IMG/VR virus record: IMGVR_UViG_3300025133_005514
Location: 1-64,000 of that record
Reading direction: 5' to 3' (one strand)
Source: a virus
DNA length: 64,000 bases
This document shows, one piece after another, positions 14,110 to 22,219 of the stretch. Within the stretch, counting starts at the first letter, position 1. The number at the start of each line of letters is the position of its first letter. The notes below the pieces were generated by a model. It ran no database searches and was not told where the DNA came from. It saw only the letters and a list, made by a program, of their open reading frames with translations. The position numbers and the translations under genes were made by a program.

Positions 14110-15165
14110 TCACCCAATCTCAAACACCGGCTCGTCCGACACCGGCTCACGCTTCTTCGGCCTGCTGCTCAGTCGGACCTTGCCGGTCTTGCTCTCGATG
14201 GACAGGGCGTCAATCTGCCACTCCCTCATCCAGGCCAGCACCAGACCGACCTCGTCCTTGAGGTAATCCATGCTGGACTCGTCCCGCTTCACCCGAGGCT
14301 TGGGCTGGGGCTTCAGGATGACCTGAGGCTCAGGCGGCAGGGGCAGCGGCCGAGACTTCATCTTGCCCACAGCCTCGTCAACCACCTTCGCCGCATCGAG
14401 TTCAGGAAGCGCCTTCTCTGGCTCCTGGGCGGGCTCCGGCTCCGAGGGCGGGGCCATACCCAGCTTGTGAGCTTCCGGCGTCACAGAGCCGTTCAGGCGG
14501 GCTCGGATATCAGCAACCCTTTCCGTCGCATCAGACAAGAGGACAGTCATCCTGTCCCAGGCCATGACACCTCGGGGCATCGGCATGGGCTCCACCGGGA
14601 CCCTCGTGACCCTGGGTCCGACGTAGTTGGCGGGGTAGGTAGTGGAGCTACCCCCACGAGGGAGACCTCCCAGGCCCTGAGCCCTACGGCGGCGAGCCAC
14701 CTGTCGGTTGATGCGCTTCGTGTCGGAAACCAGTCCGAAAGACTCGGCCGCCGAAGCAATGTCCCTTGACGTCGCATCGGGCCACGCATCCAGAGCGCCC
14801 TCAACCCACTCGGTCCAGCAGCGAAACAGCTGGGGCGGAGGGACTCGGGAGCCGGGAACGATGGCCCCGTGCTCAGCAAGCTCCTCAACCAAGGAGGCGG
14901 CACCCACAGACCGAACCAGAGTGTGGGCCTCCTTGTCGGACCTCCACCAGTCGTTGCAGACGTCGGTAGCCCGGTGGCTCGCAGCCCGAGGCACAACGAC
15001 CACCACTCGGGCCCTCTTGGGGATGCGAGTCCTCTCGTTGGGGAAGACCTGTGTGGGGTTGAAGCCAAGCTCTTTGAGCCTGTTCATGTGGGACCTGCCG
15101 TACCGCTCCTTCGCAACCACGAAGATGGAGTCCGCAGGGACTGCTCTATACATTTGCTCTCGCAC
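14110..15165 (-). CDS. Hypothetical protein with Rossmann-like N-terminus and Pro-rich linker (351 aa)
   Basis: GTG 15163-15165 lies 5 nt after AGGAGTG. Residues 10-95 alternate beta strands and helices (SIFVVAKERYG, RARVVVVVPRAASHRATDVCNDW), which resembles a Rossmann or DUF2325-like fold without a clear nucleotide motif. Residues 150-190 are basic (VARRRRAQG), then a Pro/Glu-rich linker follows (residues 245-300) with a small C-terminal domain. It could be a DNA- or nucleotide-sensing regulator, but this is a guess. It is the largest gene of the leftward accessory operon. Confidence 0.6.
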   Translation of the reverse strand: MREQMYRAVPADSIFVVAKERYGRSHMNRLKELGFNPTQVFPNERTRIPKRARVVVVVPRAASHRATDVCNDWWRSDKEAHTLVRSVGAASLVEELAEHGAIVPGSRVPPPQLFRCWTEWVEGALDAWPDATSRDIASAAESFGLVSDTKRINRQVARRRRAQGLGGLPRGGSSTTYPANYVGPRVTRVPVEPMPMPRGVMAWDRMTVLLSDATERVADIRARLNGSVTPEAHKLGMAPPSEPEPAQEPEKALPELDAAKVVDEAVGKMKSRPLPLPPEPQVILKPQPKPRVKRDESSMDYLKDEVGLVLAWMREWQIDALSIESKTGKVRLSSRPKKREPVSDEPVFEIG

Positions 15166-15307
15166 TTTTCACTCCTTCGGTTAGCCCGGATTGACCCCCT
15201 TCAAGGCAGGGGGCCCATTCACCTTCCAGATAGGCATAGCCACTGAGGCCGTTACGAATGTCCCAACCACGGGGACGGCTTACGGTGGGCTTAAGGATTC
15301 CCCGTGG

Positions 15308-15634
15308 CTACTTCGGAACCCCTTCGTCTGTGTACCTCCTTGTAAAATTCTCCCCAACGTCGGCGACGTAGGCCCATGCCGCCATCTTCGTCACCGCGTC
15401 GCTGAAGGACGTGAACTCCACACCCCCCATCTCTTCGAAGACCTCCGACTCGTTCGTCGTCCACATCAGCATCTTGTGAGCGGCGTGGGTGTAGATGACC
15501 CAATAGGAGCCGTCTGTGACCTCGTGTATGGCGTCGTAGGGGTCTGTCCCATGGTCGGAGACCATCTCCGCAGCTTCGTCAGCGTCAGTGGCGACTGAGG
15601 CCCAGTAGGACTGGGCGGTGTCTTTGTTCTCCAT
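15308..15634 (-). CDS. Hypothetical acidic protein (108 aa)
   Basis: The protein is acidic and rich in aromatic residues (SYWASVATDADEAAEM, DGSYWVIYTHAAHKMLMW). Its predicted compact alpha/beta form with many Asp and Glu recalls small anti-restriction or host-takeover proteins, but no family signature is visible. The start ATG 15632-15634 sits 2 nt after the stop of a 23-codon peptide. The 142-nt gap 15166-15307 to the next gene holds only its ribosome site and nothing else I can name. Confidence 0.55.
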   Translation of the reverse strand: MENKDTAQSYWASVATDADEAAEMVSDHGTDPYDAIHEVTDGSYWVIYTHAAHKMLMWTTNESEVFEEMGGVEFTSFSDAVTKMAAWAYVADVGENFTRRYTDEGVPK

Positions 15635-15636
15635 GC

Positions 15637-15708
15637 CTACCTGCTGTGACTCTTGATGGTGGACCGCACCTCGGCAATGCGGTCTTGGATTTGCTGATTG
15701 ATGTTCAT
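15637..15708 (-). CDS. 23-residue peptide (MNINQQIQDRIAEV...)
   Basis: ATG 15706-15708 follows GGAGT by 5 nt; the ribosome site lies in the last codons of the upstream gene, so the two are coupled. The peptide is a single amphipathic, charged helix ending in HSR. Its stop TAG at 15637-15639 is 2 nt from the next ATG. It may be a real miniprotein or a translational relay. Confidence 0.4.
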   Translation of the reverse strand: MNINQQIQDRIAEVRSTIKSHSR

Positions 15709-15710
15709 CT

Positions 15711-16079
15711 CTACTCCTCGTTCATCACTACGAAGCTCCAGAACTCGTCATCGACGACGTAGTTGTGGACGACGACCTCGCCGCTGCCGAAGTTGATCCC
15801 AACGGTTATGCCCTGGTCTTCGTAATAGTTGATCGACTCGATGACCCCCTCGGTTCCCACGGGGAGGCTCTGAGGAAGGCCGTCAGGCCCGTCGTCCTCG
15901 ACAGCCTCCAGGGAGACAACCCTTGCCCCAACCTTGGGCATCCTACGGTTGGCAAGCAGGAGCAAGGACTCCTCAAGCAGTTCGCAGAGCGTGTCAGGGT
16001 CACCAATGGGGGGGAGGGGGTTGTTAGCGTCCCCACCACCAAAGGCGAGAAACTCAGCGGCCTTTCTCAGGAAGCTCAT
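15711..16079 (-). CDS. Hypothetical protein (122 aa)
   Basis: An N-terminal helix (SFLRKAAEFLAFGGG) is followed by a beta-rich domain with many Val and Gly residues (VGTEGVIESINYYEDQGITVGINF and VVVHNYVVDDEFWSFV), which has the look of a small SH3-like barrel. The start ATG shares a base with the upstream TAA (TAATG). No known family was recognised. Confidence 0.6.
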   Translation of the reverse strand: MSFLRKAAEFLAFGGGDANNPLPPIGDPDTLCELLEESLLLLANRRMPKVGARVVSLEAVEDDGPDGLPQSLPVGTEGVIESINYYEDQGITVGINFGSGEVVVHNYVVDDEFWSFVVMNEE

Positions 16080-16480
16080 TACTCGCCCCCCTCGTTCATC
16101 AGGCTCAGGAAGTTCCGAGCAAGGTCCGCCAGCTTCTTGTCCGTGGCGATTCGGCCGACAAGCTTGCCGGTCTCCCCCTCCTCGTACAGTTCCTTGAGCA
16201 GCTTGATGGTGTCGTCGTCGGGCCCGATCGCTCCATACTCTCGGAGGGCGGTTATGACCGAGAGCACGGAGTCCTCAAGTAAGTAGCCCAAGAGTTCGAC
16301 GAACTCGTCGGAGTCCATCTCGGCAGCAATCGTCGCAACCGACACGTCCACCGAGTTGACGGTGATGTAATCGGTGTCGTAGGTGGCGGTTACCGTGTTG
16401 TATTCGCCGAAGCAGGTGACCTCGATTTCGACGTCGTCGGCTTCCAGGTCCACGGACTCAAGGTCGTTGAAGGTGGGCAT
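16079..16480 (-). CDS. Hypothetical acidic protein (133 aa)
   Basis: ATG 16478-16480 follows GGAGAT with good spacing. Residues 1-50 are beta-rich and acidic (VEIEVTCFGEYNTVTATYDTDYITV); residues 55-130 are helical (SDEFVELLGYLLEDSVLSVITALREYG). The mix suggests a two-domain binding protein. Function unknown. Confidence 0.6.
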   Translation of the reverse strand: MPTFNDLESVDLEADDVEIEVTCFGEYNTVTATYDTDYITVNSVDVSVATIAAEMDSDEFVELLGYLLEDSVLSVITALREYGAIGPDDDTIKLLKELYEEGETGKLVGRIATDKKLADLARNFLSLMNEGGE

Positions 16481-16489
16481 CTCTATCTC

Positions 16490-16792
16490 CTATGCGTCGT
16501 GCTGTTCGTCGGGGCCGAGGCTGGATTGCCCTTCCCACACAGTCACGCTGTTGACGAAGACCTCCTGGCTCACGTCCATCCAGACACTCTCAGGAGAGTT
16601 CGTCTTGGGGAGCTTCACAAGCCAGTGGGTCCTCAGTACTCCGGGGGCAATCACAAGACTGAAGGTCAAGAGATGGTTCCCGGAAAGGTCGAGCTTCCTT
16701 AGTAGGTCGGGGACTCTTAGAGCGCGGTCGCGTCCAGTTGAATCCCTCGCCATCAGCAGAAGCCCTTTCGTGTTCGTAATCGTCGCCCTCAT
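16490..16792 (-). CDS. Hypothetical protein, first gene of the leftward operon (100 aa)
   Basis: I chose ATG 16790-16792 (MRATITNTKGLLLMARD) because AAGGA lies about 9 nt upstream; an earlier ATG at 16816 adds eight residues. The protein is mostly beta with a leucine-rich middle (LLRKLDLSGNHLLTFSLV). It opens the leftward accessory operon, so the promoter should lie in the next 100 nt upstream. Function unknown. Confidence 0.5.
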   Translation of the reverse strand: MRATITNTKGLLLMARDSTGRDRALRVPDLLRKLDLSGNHLLTFSLVIAPGVLRTHWLVKLPKTNSPESVWMDVSQEVFVNSVTVWEGQSSLGPDEQHDA

Positions 16793-16919
16793 TGCCGGGC
16801 CGTCCTTTCGCTGCAACTAGCCTAAGCCCCGGCGTTCCGAGTGTCAACCGGGAAGTTTAACTTTGTGCAAAAGCCGAGGAGTTTCGGGGGGTTGGCGGCT
16901 CGCCCGTGTACGCGACTTC

Positions 16920-16952
16920 CGCGAGGCGCATGTGCATATGCGTGCCTTCGCG
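16920..16952. repeat. Imperfect inverted repeat around GCATATGC
   Basis: CGCGAGGCGCATGTGC is mirrored, with small gaps, by GCATATGCGTGCCTTCGCG. The symmetric core includes GTGCATATGCG. It sits just upstream of the leftward operon and is a candidate operator or cruciform. Confidence 0.4.
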
Positions 16953-17202
16953 TAGGCGCGTCGTGCCCGTGAGCGCGAGGCGATAGCCCCCCTTCCCTTC
17001 GTCTGTCCCTGCCCTCCCCGAAGGGGTGCAGCTAAAGACAAGGGTTAAGCGCGTTCACCTACTGCGGGTCTACCGACCGGCTCCTAGCGGGACGAAACTA
17101 GGAGCGCACGCAGAGACGGGCGTCCGACTGCGGCGGGGGCTTAGGTACCGCAGGTCTCCAGGGCGTGCGTAGCACTTAGGCAACCCCGGACGCCGCCATC
17201 AC

Positions 17203-17360
17203 CACTGGACCAGGGTCCTTAGTGAAGCGCTGACCAAATCATCCCGGGCTTCGGGGAGGTGGCAACCATTTGGTTTATGTGGTAACCGTGCGGATGCAAC
17301 GTCCGCAAGAGCAGTCTTGCTCCGAACCCCCCGTCCAGTCAAGGCTAGGCGGGGGGTTCG
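17203..17360 (+). ncRNA. Structured RNA candidate: five consecutive hairpins
   Basis: In order along the plus strand: CACT-GGACC/GGTCC-TT-AGTG (17203-17224), ACCAAAT/ATTTGGT enclosing a TCCC/GGGA stem (17233-17274), GCGGA/TCCGC (17290-17306), GAGCA/TGCTC (17309-17322), and an 11-bp stem CGAACCCCCCG/CGGGGGGTTCG (17323-17333 with 17350-17360). They are adjacent or a few bases apart. It could be the 5' leader of the operon at 17582, a free ncRNA, or DNA structure; the opposite strand would fold similarly. Confidence 0.45.
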
Positions 17361-17388
17361 TGTATCCGGGGGTGGAGGCGGGGCCTGC

Positions 17389-17405
17389 GGCATAAGTTTC
17401 GAGGC
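17389..17405 (+). repeat. GGCATAAGT-type element, copy 1
   Basis: GGCATAAGTTTCGAGGC here matches GGCATAAGTCTTGAGGC at 23249-23265 in 15 of 17 positions. Both copies lie in non-coding DNA 160-190 nt before a rightward gene start, and both are followed by CCAAAAACGC (here 17475-17484). Confidence 0.45.
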
Positions 17406-17520
17406 CGACATAGACCTGGCCCCAGCCCGCGCGCGTGTAGTCGTGGCGCAAAGCTCGCCAAATCGGCAAAAGGGCCAAAAACGCTGGACGTCTCGGCAGT
17501 GTACGCTGATTCTCAGTTGC

Positions 17521-17560
17521 CCCGCCGCTCTCGCCGGATTCACCGGAGGGGGGGTTTTTT
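17521..17560 (+). terminator. Terminator-like stem with six T before the 17582 operon
   Basis: A GC-rich imperfect stem built on CCGG-attca-CCGG (17534-17546) with flanking C-rich and G-rich arms is followed by TTTTTT at 17555-17560. It lies 22 nt before the first gene of the rightward operon, the position of an attenuator, or it may stop transcripts coming from the left. Confidence 0.4.
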
Positions 17561-17581
17561 ACTCTGGACAAGGATTTACTA

Positions 17582-18301
17582 GTGCTCCTTATCTCTTCTC
17601 TTCTCGTTGCCCTGTTGGGGCTCCTCTCTTTCAACATCTACAGGAAGGCCAACTCCACCGAGGATGCCTTCCTCAACCGGTTGGGGCAGTTCGTTCCTGA
17701 CAAGTACGAATGGCCCGACCCCCTGTCCCTGACGGAGGTTGAGGAGGTCAACATGGCCTTGCTCACCTCCGACGCCACCGACGTTCCTGCCGCCTTCAGG
17801 CTCATCCTGAGGCTGCTCGACACCGTCGAGGACTTGGAGGCCGACTACGGCATCCAGGAGAGGGCCCACAAGGACGAGGTCAAGCTCTTGACGGGGGTGC
17901 TGAAGCGGCGTAACGAACTGCTCGACTCCATCATGGAGGAGCGGACCACGGTGTTCACGGCGGTCAGCACGGCGAAGCAGGCTGTTGCTGAACTCCAGGA
18001 CGATCTGGACAAGGCCGGTGACTACTTCATCAAGGCCATGATGGAGGCCCCCTCGACGACCCATCAGGCTGGCATCACCGCCGATGCCCTGGAAGATCTC
18101 GACACCCTGGTTGGTCAGACCAACCGCGAAGGGGACGTCCTGAACCAGGCCGACGCCGACTTCTGGGCGATGCACGACAGCTTGTCTCAGGCTGAGAGGG
18201 GAGAGATTGACAGCATCCTCCCCCTCCAGACCTGGGAGGACGACCTGCTCGACAGCCTCGACAGCGACCTGAACGACTTCAACTTCTGGCCGATGGTTTA
18301 G
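17582..18301 (+). CDS. Membrane-anchored coiled-coil protein (239 aa)
   Basis: GTG 17582 follows AAGGA. The first 17 residues are hydrophobic (LLISSLLVALLGLLSF) and then positively charged (YRKAN), so the protein is either anchored in the inner membrane or carries an uncleaved signal. The rest is acidic and helical with heptad-like stretches (residues 80-150, e.g. LLTGVLKRRNELLDSIMEERTT). It is the first gene of the MoxR/VWA operon and could tether that machine to the membrane. No family recognised. Confidence 0.6.
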   Translation: MLLISSLLVALLGLLSFNIYRKANSTEDAFLNRLGQFVPDKYEWPDPLSLTEVEEVNMALLTSDATDVPAAFRLILRLLDTVEDLEADYGIQERAHKDEVKLLTGVLKRRNELLDSIMEERTTVFTAVSTAKQAVAELQDDLDKAGDYFIKAMMEAPSTTHQAGITADALEDLDTLVGQTNREGDVLNQADADFWAMHDSLSQAERGEIDSILPLQTWEDDLLDSLDSDLNDFNFWPMV

Positions 18302-18398
18302 CGGTCTGTGCTGCGAACAGCGGGGCGGGGATGTGCTTCGCTCCGCTGTTCCACTGCACAGACGGCAATCACGCCAACCAAAACTGGAGACTGAGGTT

Positions 18399-18581
18399 AT
18401 GGGAACTCTTGCAGACGAACTGTTGCGAGCCGTTGAGGGCGTCATCAACGATGCCCTTGTCAACGACGGCATCGACGACCTCCCCGGAAGAGTGGACGAC
18501 CTTGAGTGGAAGCTCAAGCGGGTGCAGAACACTGTCAAAGAGCTTGACGAGCTTCTTGCCGCCCTGAAGGTGGAGGACTGA
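18399..18581 (+). CDS. Small coiled-coil protein (60 aa)
   Basis: ATG 18399 is preceded by TGAG and begins MGTLADELLRAVEG; the longer frame from 18333 has an unnatural basic N-terminus. Residues 30-58 form a clear coiled coil (VDDLEWKLKRVQNTVKELDELLAAL). The stop shares bases with the MoxR start (TGATG), so the two are made together and may interact. The 97-nt gap before it (18302-18398) holds no feature that I could support. Confidence 0.55.
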   Translation: MGTLADELLRAVEGVINDALVNDGIDDLPGRVDDLEWKLKRVQNTVKELDELLAALKVED

Positions 18582-19438
18582 TGAACATCGACCTCCCCAC
18601 CCTGGAGCGTCAGATTCGGGAGCAGGGCTATGTGCCTCGCCGCTCCGAACTCTTGATGCTGGCAGATGCACTGACTGTTGACAGTCGTGTTGCCGGCATC
18701 CGCTCCGTCCTTCTTGAGGGGCTGCCCGGTACCGGCAAGTCGGCGTTTGCCGAGGTTGTTGCCTCGGTCCTTGGATGCCCTTTGGTTGTCCATCAGCTTC
18801 ATCAGTGGAGCGATGCTGACGACCTGTTTGTCGGTGTTGACGTCGCTGCTGCTGTCGGCGGCGAGGCTGACAAGGTCCGACAGGATGGCGTCCTTGCCGT
18901 CACCGCTCGTATGTCGGAGAAGGGCGCTGTCATTCTCCTTCTTGACGAGGTGGACAAGACCCATGAGCGGTGTGAAGCACTGCTGCTGGACTGGTTGCAG
19001 ACGGGGCGAGTTCCGGTCAAGCCCGGTCACCACGTTCGCACCGTCATCAGCAACGTCATCGTCTTCCTGACCAGCAATGCTCAGAGGGACTTGAGCGATG
19101 CCCTGATGCGGCGCTGTGCCAGGGTCCAGATGGGGCTGCTCCCCTTCGATACCCAGGTCGGCATCATTTCCGGCAAGACCGGGCTCCCCAAGGGGTTCGT
19201 CAAGGTGACCTGGAAGGCGGCGATCCACATCGCTCAGTCCGAAGGGAACAAGGGGCTCTCCCTTCAGGAGGGGCACCGACTGGTCGGAACCATCGTCCGG
19301 TTCGCTGAAACGATGGATGATATCAGGCTCATCCTCTCAAGCTGGGCTGCACGAACCCCCAAAGGCCGGAACACGGCGGCAACGACTGACGTCTCTGCTG
19401 TCTGGTCCGAACTCAACAACGTCCGAAAGAGCGGGTAG
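18581..19438 (+). CDS. MoxR/CobS-type AAA+ ATPase
   Basis: The 285-residue protein has Walker A GLPGTGKS (residues 47-54), Walker B VILLLDEVD (118-126), sensor 1 in VFLTSN and an arginine-finger region ALMRRCAR, in the order of MoxR-family AAA+ proteins. Such ATPases work with a VWA-domain partner as chaperones or metal-chelatase-like machines (for example CobS with CobT), and a VWA gene follows at 20197. The C-terminal lid (residues 195-285) is helical. It starts by ATG coupling to the coiled-coil gene. Substrate unknown. Confidence 0.88.
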   Translation: MNIDLPTLERQIREQGYVPRRSELLMLADALTVDSRVAGIRSVLLEGLPGTGKSAFAEVVASVLGCPLVVHQLHQWSDADDLFVGVDVAAAVGGEADKVRQDGVLAVTARMSEKGAVILLLDEVDKTHERCEALLLDWLQTGRVPVKPGHHVRTVISNVIVFLTSNAQRDLSDALMRRCARVQMGLLPFDTQVGIISGKTGLPKGFVKVTWKAAIHIAQSEGNKGLSLQEGHRLVGTIVRFAETMDDIRLILSSWAARTPKGRNTAATTDVSAVWSELNNVRKSG

Positions 19439-19442
19439 GAAC

Positions 19443-20105
19443 ATGAACCAGAACGAATTCAACGACTTCATCAACGATGCGTTGCATAGCCTCATGAGGG
19501 TAGCGGCTCCTCCCATCCCCGGCACGGAGTCCCTTGAGGACTTCACGGAGGAGGAGGCTCTGGACCTGGGGTTGCTGTTCGTCGGTGACGACCCCGACCC
19601 CTCGACCGGATGCGGAGAGAGCGCCCTCCGAACCCCCTTCCACACCCCCTCCAGCCCCATCGAGGATGCCATCGCTGTCAACCTTGTTGGCGACACCCAC
19701 CCCGAGGAGTTCGAACGCTTCATGGAGCGGTTCGACGAGGCTCACAGCATCGCCCTGAGAGGTGACTACGTCTCCTTCCCCCATCTGACCCAAAGGGTGG
19801 ACCTGGGCAACGGCACCTTCCGGGTCATCATGCCGTTCGTCGGCCATATCGAGCACGAAGAGGACGGTCCCCACGACGACGAGTGTCAGTGGGTCCATGC
19901 AATGGACTTCGACCTGGGGGTTCTTCCTGCTTCCTGCTTTGAGCGGCTTGGGGACAACCCCGAGAGGCTCGCCGAGGCGAAGGCTGTGATGGCAGAGGTT
20001 GATGGCAACAAGGCTGTTGCCGATGCGATGACGAACATGGCCGAGGAGTACAGCCTTCCCGAAGGGGTCCCGATGACCTTCGGGACCATCGTCGGCGACT
20101 GCTAG
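19443..20105 (+). CDS. Hypothetical acidic protein between MoxR and VWA genes (220 aa)
   Basis: The start ATG 19443 lies 4 nt after the MoxR stop with AGGA in front. The protein is strongly acidic, with a helical N-terminus (NEFNDFINDALHSLMRV), a Pro/Ser segment (residues 55-75) and a later beta part (VDLGNGTFRVIMPFVGHIEHEEDG). Its place inside the pair suggests an adaptor or substrate of the ATPase. A strong hairpin follows its stop. Confidence 0.6.
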   Translation: MNQNEFNDFINDALHSLMRVAAPPIPGTESLEDFTEEEALDLGLLFVGDDPDPSTGCGESALRTPFHTPSSPIEDAIAVNLVGDTHPEEFERFMERFDEAHSIALRGDYVSFPHLTQRVDLGNGTFRVIMPFVGHIEHEEDGPHDDECQWVHAMDFDLGVLPASCFERLGDNPERLAEAKAVMAEVDGNKAVADAMTNMAEEYSLPEGVPMTFGTIVGDC

Positions 20106-20124
20106 CAGTCTTCCCTTTGCCGCA

Positions 20125-20159
20125 CTGCCCTGGGGCTTCTCTCCGGGGCTCCAGGGCAG
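20125..20159 (+). terminator. Strong hairpin between the acidic gene and the VWA gene
   Basis: CTGCCCTGG (20125-20133) pairs with CCAGGGCAG (20151-20159) across a 17-nt loop. There is no T-run after it, so it may be an RNA-processing or stability element that lowers VWA expression rather than a full terminator. Confidence 0.45.
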
Positions 20160-20196
20160 GCGATAGAGGGTAGGCAAAACAGGAAGGGAGAGGGTG

Positions 20197-21897
20197 ATGA
20201 GCGAGCATAAGAAAATCTGGAAGCTCCGGGAGATTCAGTCTCTCCTTAGCAAGGGTCCGTCTACGGATTTTGGGTCCTGCTATCCGGCCTACTATGAGCC
20301 GACCACTGGGGAGCGGGTTTACCTTCCTCAACTCCGGGAAGCTGGCAACCCCTGGCCTGGAGGCAATTGTGAGCTGAGTGAGTACCTCCGCCGCATTGAC
20401 CAGCGAATCAGCAAGTACGGACCGAACGCCGAGTACGAGGCCCACCGTCGTTGGGAGGAAGACCACGGCGACGACAAGCCCATCAACCACAACGAGTCGA
20501 AGGGAGACAGCGATGAACAAGCCGATGAACTAAACAAGGGTGGAGGACAGGGCGAATCGCCAGAGAGCGGAGCGAACGCACAGTCAGAGACTTCTGCACA
20601 AGGACAGGGACAGTCCGAGGGCAGCGGCCAGACGATGGGCAAAAACGAAGCTTCCAACACCGGACACTCCGGTGGGCCCACAAGCAGTGGTGGGTCTGGC
20701 GAGGGGAATGGGCAGACAATGGGGCAGCCGTCGTCCAACGGCAGTCCAGGAAAGAGCCCAGGTAGTAGAGAAGGCCGCTCCAGCGACTCCGAGGGATTCG
20801 GAAAGCAGGGAGACAACGCCGGCCAGCCGAAATCATCCAACCAGTCAGACGGCCGACAAGGTGTCCAGACTGAGAAGAACCGAAGCTTTGGGGAGGGGGT
20901 TGATCGCCCCAGCTCCGAGGGCCGAGACAACACCCTTAAGGGTGGGTTGGACGACGACGGTAGGAGACGCGGTTTCCCAACCGTGAAAACTCTGGATCCA
21001 GGAGGGGACGCTTCGACACCCTTCTTTCCTTACGAGGGAACTCGGGGGCTGCATCAGACCATTGCGGAAAGCGATGACTCTGGTGTGGCCCCCGCACCCA
21101 CCTCCCGAATGGCTCTTGAGGAGTTTAAATCCCTCTTTGAAGCCATTCAGGAGGACGGTGGGTTGCACACAGCCCGAAGCATCAACAACAACCCCGGCGG
21201 CGTCACCCAAAGCATGATTGGGGACGCCTACGGATTCGCTGCCAGGATGCCCAAGAAGGATATTCGGAGGGTGAAGCAGCTTATCGACCGCATGTTCAAG
21301 TCCTTTGAGCAGGGCACCTTCGGTGAGTTCGTTCCCCGCATCGACCCCACCAAGCTGGTCAAGGAGCTTGTGGGTAAGAGCTACCGGCTTGGACGGTGCG
21401 CCGAGGAGTCTCAGGAGTCAGGGCTTAAGGTCCTCCTTGTGGATAACAGCGGGTCCTGCCACTCGATTTGCGGACCGGCTATGGCGGCTTGTATCGAGCT
21501 TGCCAGGGCCGACCCTGACATCGTTATTTACGTCCACTCCAATGGGTGGGCCACAGGGGATGCCTACCGGGACGACCTGATTGGTGTCAGGGCTCATGAG
21601 GTTGTAGGGATTCGGCGAGGACACGGCATTGACTCCATCGACCTGAAGGGTGTGAACATTGCCGGCGTCGTCGCCTTCGGGGACTGGGATGCGGTCGACC
21701 TCTATCAGCAGCTTGTAGAGGTGGCTCCGCTGATTTGGATCGACCCGTCGGACGATGCGAACGCTTGGCGAGGCGAATCCTGTCACTCAATCGTGGAACA
21801 CAAGAACACCCTCTACATCCCTTGCATGGACTGGAGCGCCCCCCTGGGCTGGTCTGCGAAGGCGATTGACAAGGCTTTGGCTGAGTCGGGGAGGTGA
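20197..21897 (+). CDS. CobT-like VWA-domain protein with long disordered insert (566 aa)
   Basis: ATG 20197 is preferred over GTG 20194 because AGGAAGGGAG lies at proper distance. Residues 1-95 form a charged N-terminal domain, residues about 95-255 are a Gly/Ser/Gln/Asn-rich disordered segment with repeated GQTMG-type units (two copies), and residues 300-400 are helical (MPKKDIRRVKQLIDRMF). The VWA domain follows, with the MIDAS motif DNSGS starting at Asp416 and a later GDWDAVDL. VWA partners of MoxR ATPases bind metal and substrate. Together with the ATPase at 18581 it recalls CobS/CobT and phage homologues, although no cobalamin genes are near. Confidence 0.82.
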   Translation: MSEHKKIWKLREIQSLLSKGPSTDFGSCYPAYYEPTTGERVYLPQLREAGNPWPGGNCELSEYLRRIDQRISKYGPNAEYEAHRRWEEDHGDDKPINHNESKGDSDEQADELNKGGGQGESPESGANAQSETSAQGQGQSEGSGQTMGKNEASNTGHSGGPTSSGGSGEGNGQTMGQPSSNGSPGKSPGSREGRSSDSEGFGKQGDNAGQPKSSNQSDGRQGVQTEKNRSFGEGVDRPSSEGRDNTLKGGLDDDGRRRGFPTVKTLDPGGDASTPFFPYEGTRGLHQTIAESDDSGVAPAPTSRMALEEFKSLFEAIQEDGGLHTARSINNNPGGVTQSMIGDAYGFAARMPKKDIRRVKQLIDRMFKSFEQGTFGEFVPRIDPTKLVKELVGKSYRLGRCAEESQESGLKVLLVDNSGSCHSICGPAMAACIELARADPDIVIYVHSNGWATGDAYRDDLIGVRAHEVVGIRRGHGIDSIDLKGVNIAGVVAFGDWDAVDLYQQLVEVAPLIWIDPSDDANAWRGESCHSIVEHKNTLYIPCMDWSAPLGWSAKAIDKALAESGR

Positions 21898-21960
21898 CTT
21901 ATCGGGAAATTCCTATGGGATTCCGGCGGTTCCCTACCGTTTTCGCTACGGCAAGCTCTG

Positions 21961-22143
21961 TTGGGTGTCCAGTCCGCAAGACGGGCCGACAACCTTCAGA
22001 TGATTTGCAGAGCGACCATAGAGGCTTACAAGATTGCTGAGATGTTCGGGTGCCAGCTTCGCTTCGTTGCCGGCCAACCACACTCAACCATCGTCAACAT
22101 TACCGGCTCCGTCAACGGGACTTGGCTGCTCTACGAGGACTAG
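21961..22143 (+). CDS. Small hypothetical protein (60 aa)
   Basis: A short frame reads well only in its second half, from ATG 21999 (MICRATIEAYKIAEMFGCQL to GTWLLYED), where it looks like an alpha-beta mini-domain. A TTG at 21961 would give 60 residues; no ribosome site is clear for either. A frameshift in this stretch is possible, because another frame (21896-22003) reads protein-like just before it. Low certainty. Confidence 0.35.
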   Translation: MGVQSARRADNLQMICRATIEAYKIAEMFGCQLRFVAGQPHSTIVNITGSVNGTWLLYED

Positions 22144-22219
22144 AACGACAACACACATCATAGAACGATTGAGGGCGGTTGGGGAGCCTGAGACTTGGGC
22201 GAAGGAAGGGGTTTAGGCC

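Larger units (their letters stand above)
16817..17581. other. 765-bp non-coding region between divergent operons
   Basis: No convincing gene lies here. The stretch separates the leftward operon (12.4-16.8 kb) from the rightward operon (17.58-24.46 kb), so it should hold both promoters. It contains an imperfect inverted repeat (16920-16952), a CTCCTAG/CTAGGAG stem (17081-17104), a run of five hairpins (17203-17360), a motif repeated at 23.25 kb (17389-17405) and a GC-rich stem with six T (17521-17560). No confident sigma70 boxes were identified. Confidence 0.7.

Noticed and set aside
17233-17360. tRNA-like gene in the hairpin chain
   Set aside because: Stems are present, but there is no T-loop GTTCRANNC, no CCA-type acceptor pairing and no anticodon arm in the right order.
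17579-19276. Minus-strand frame of 565 codons opposite the MoxR operon
   Set aside because: It lies opposite a gene with Walker A/B motifs and coupled starts; its sequence is unstructured and lacks a ribosome site.
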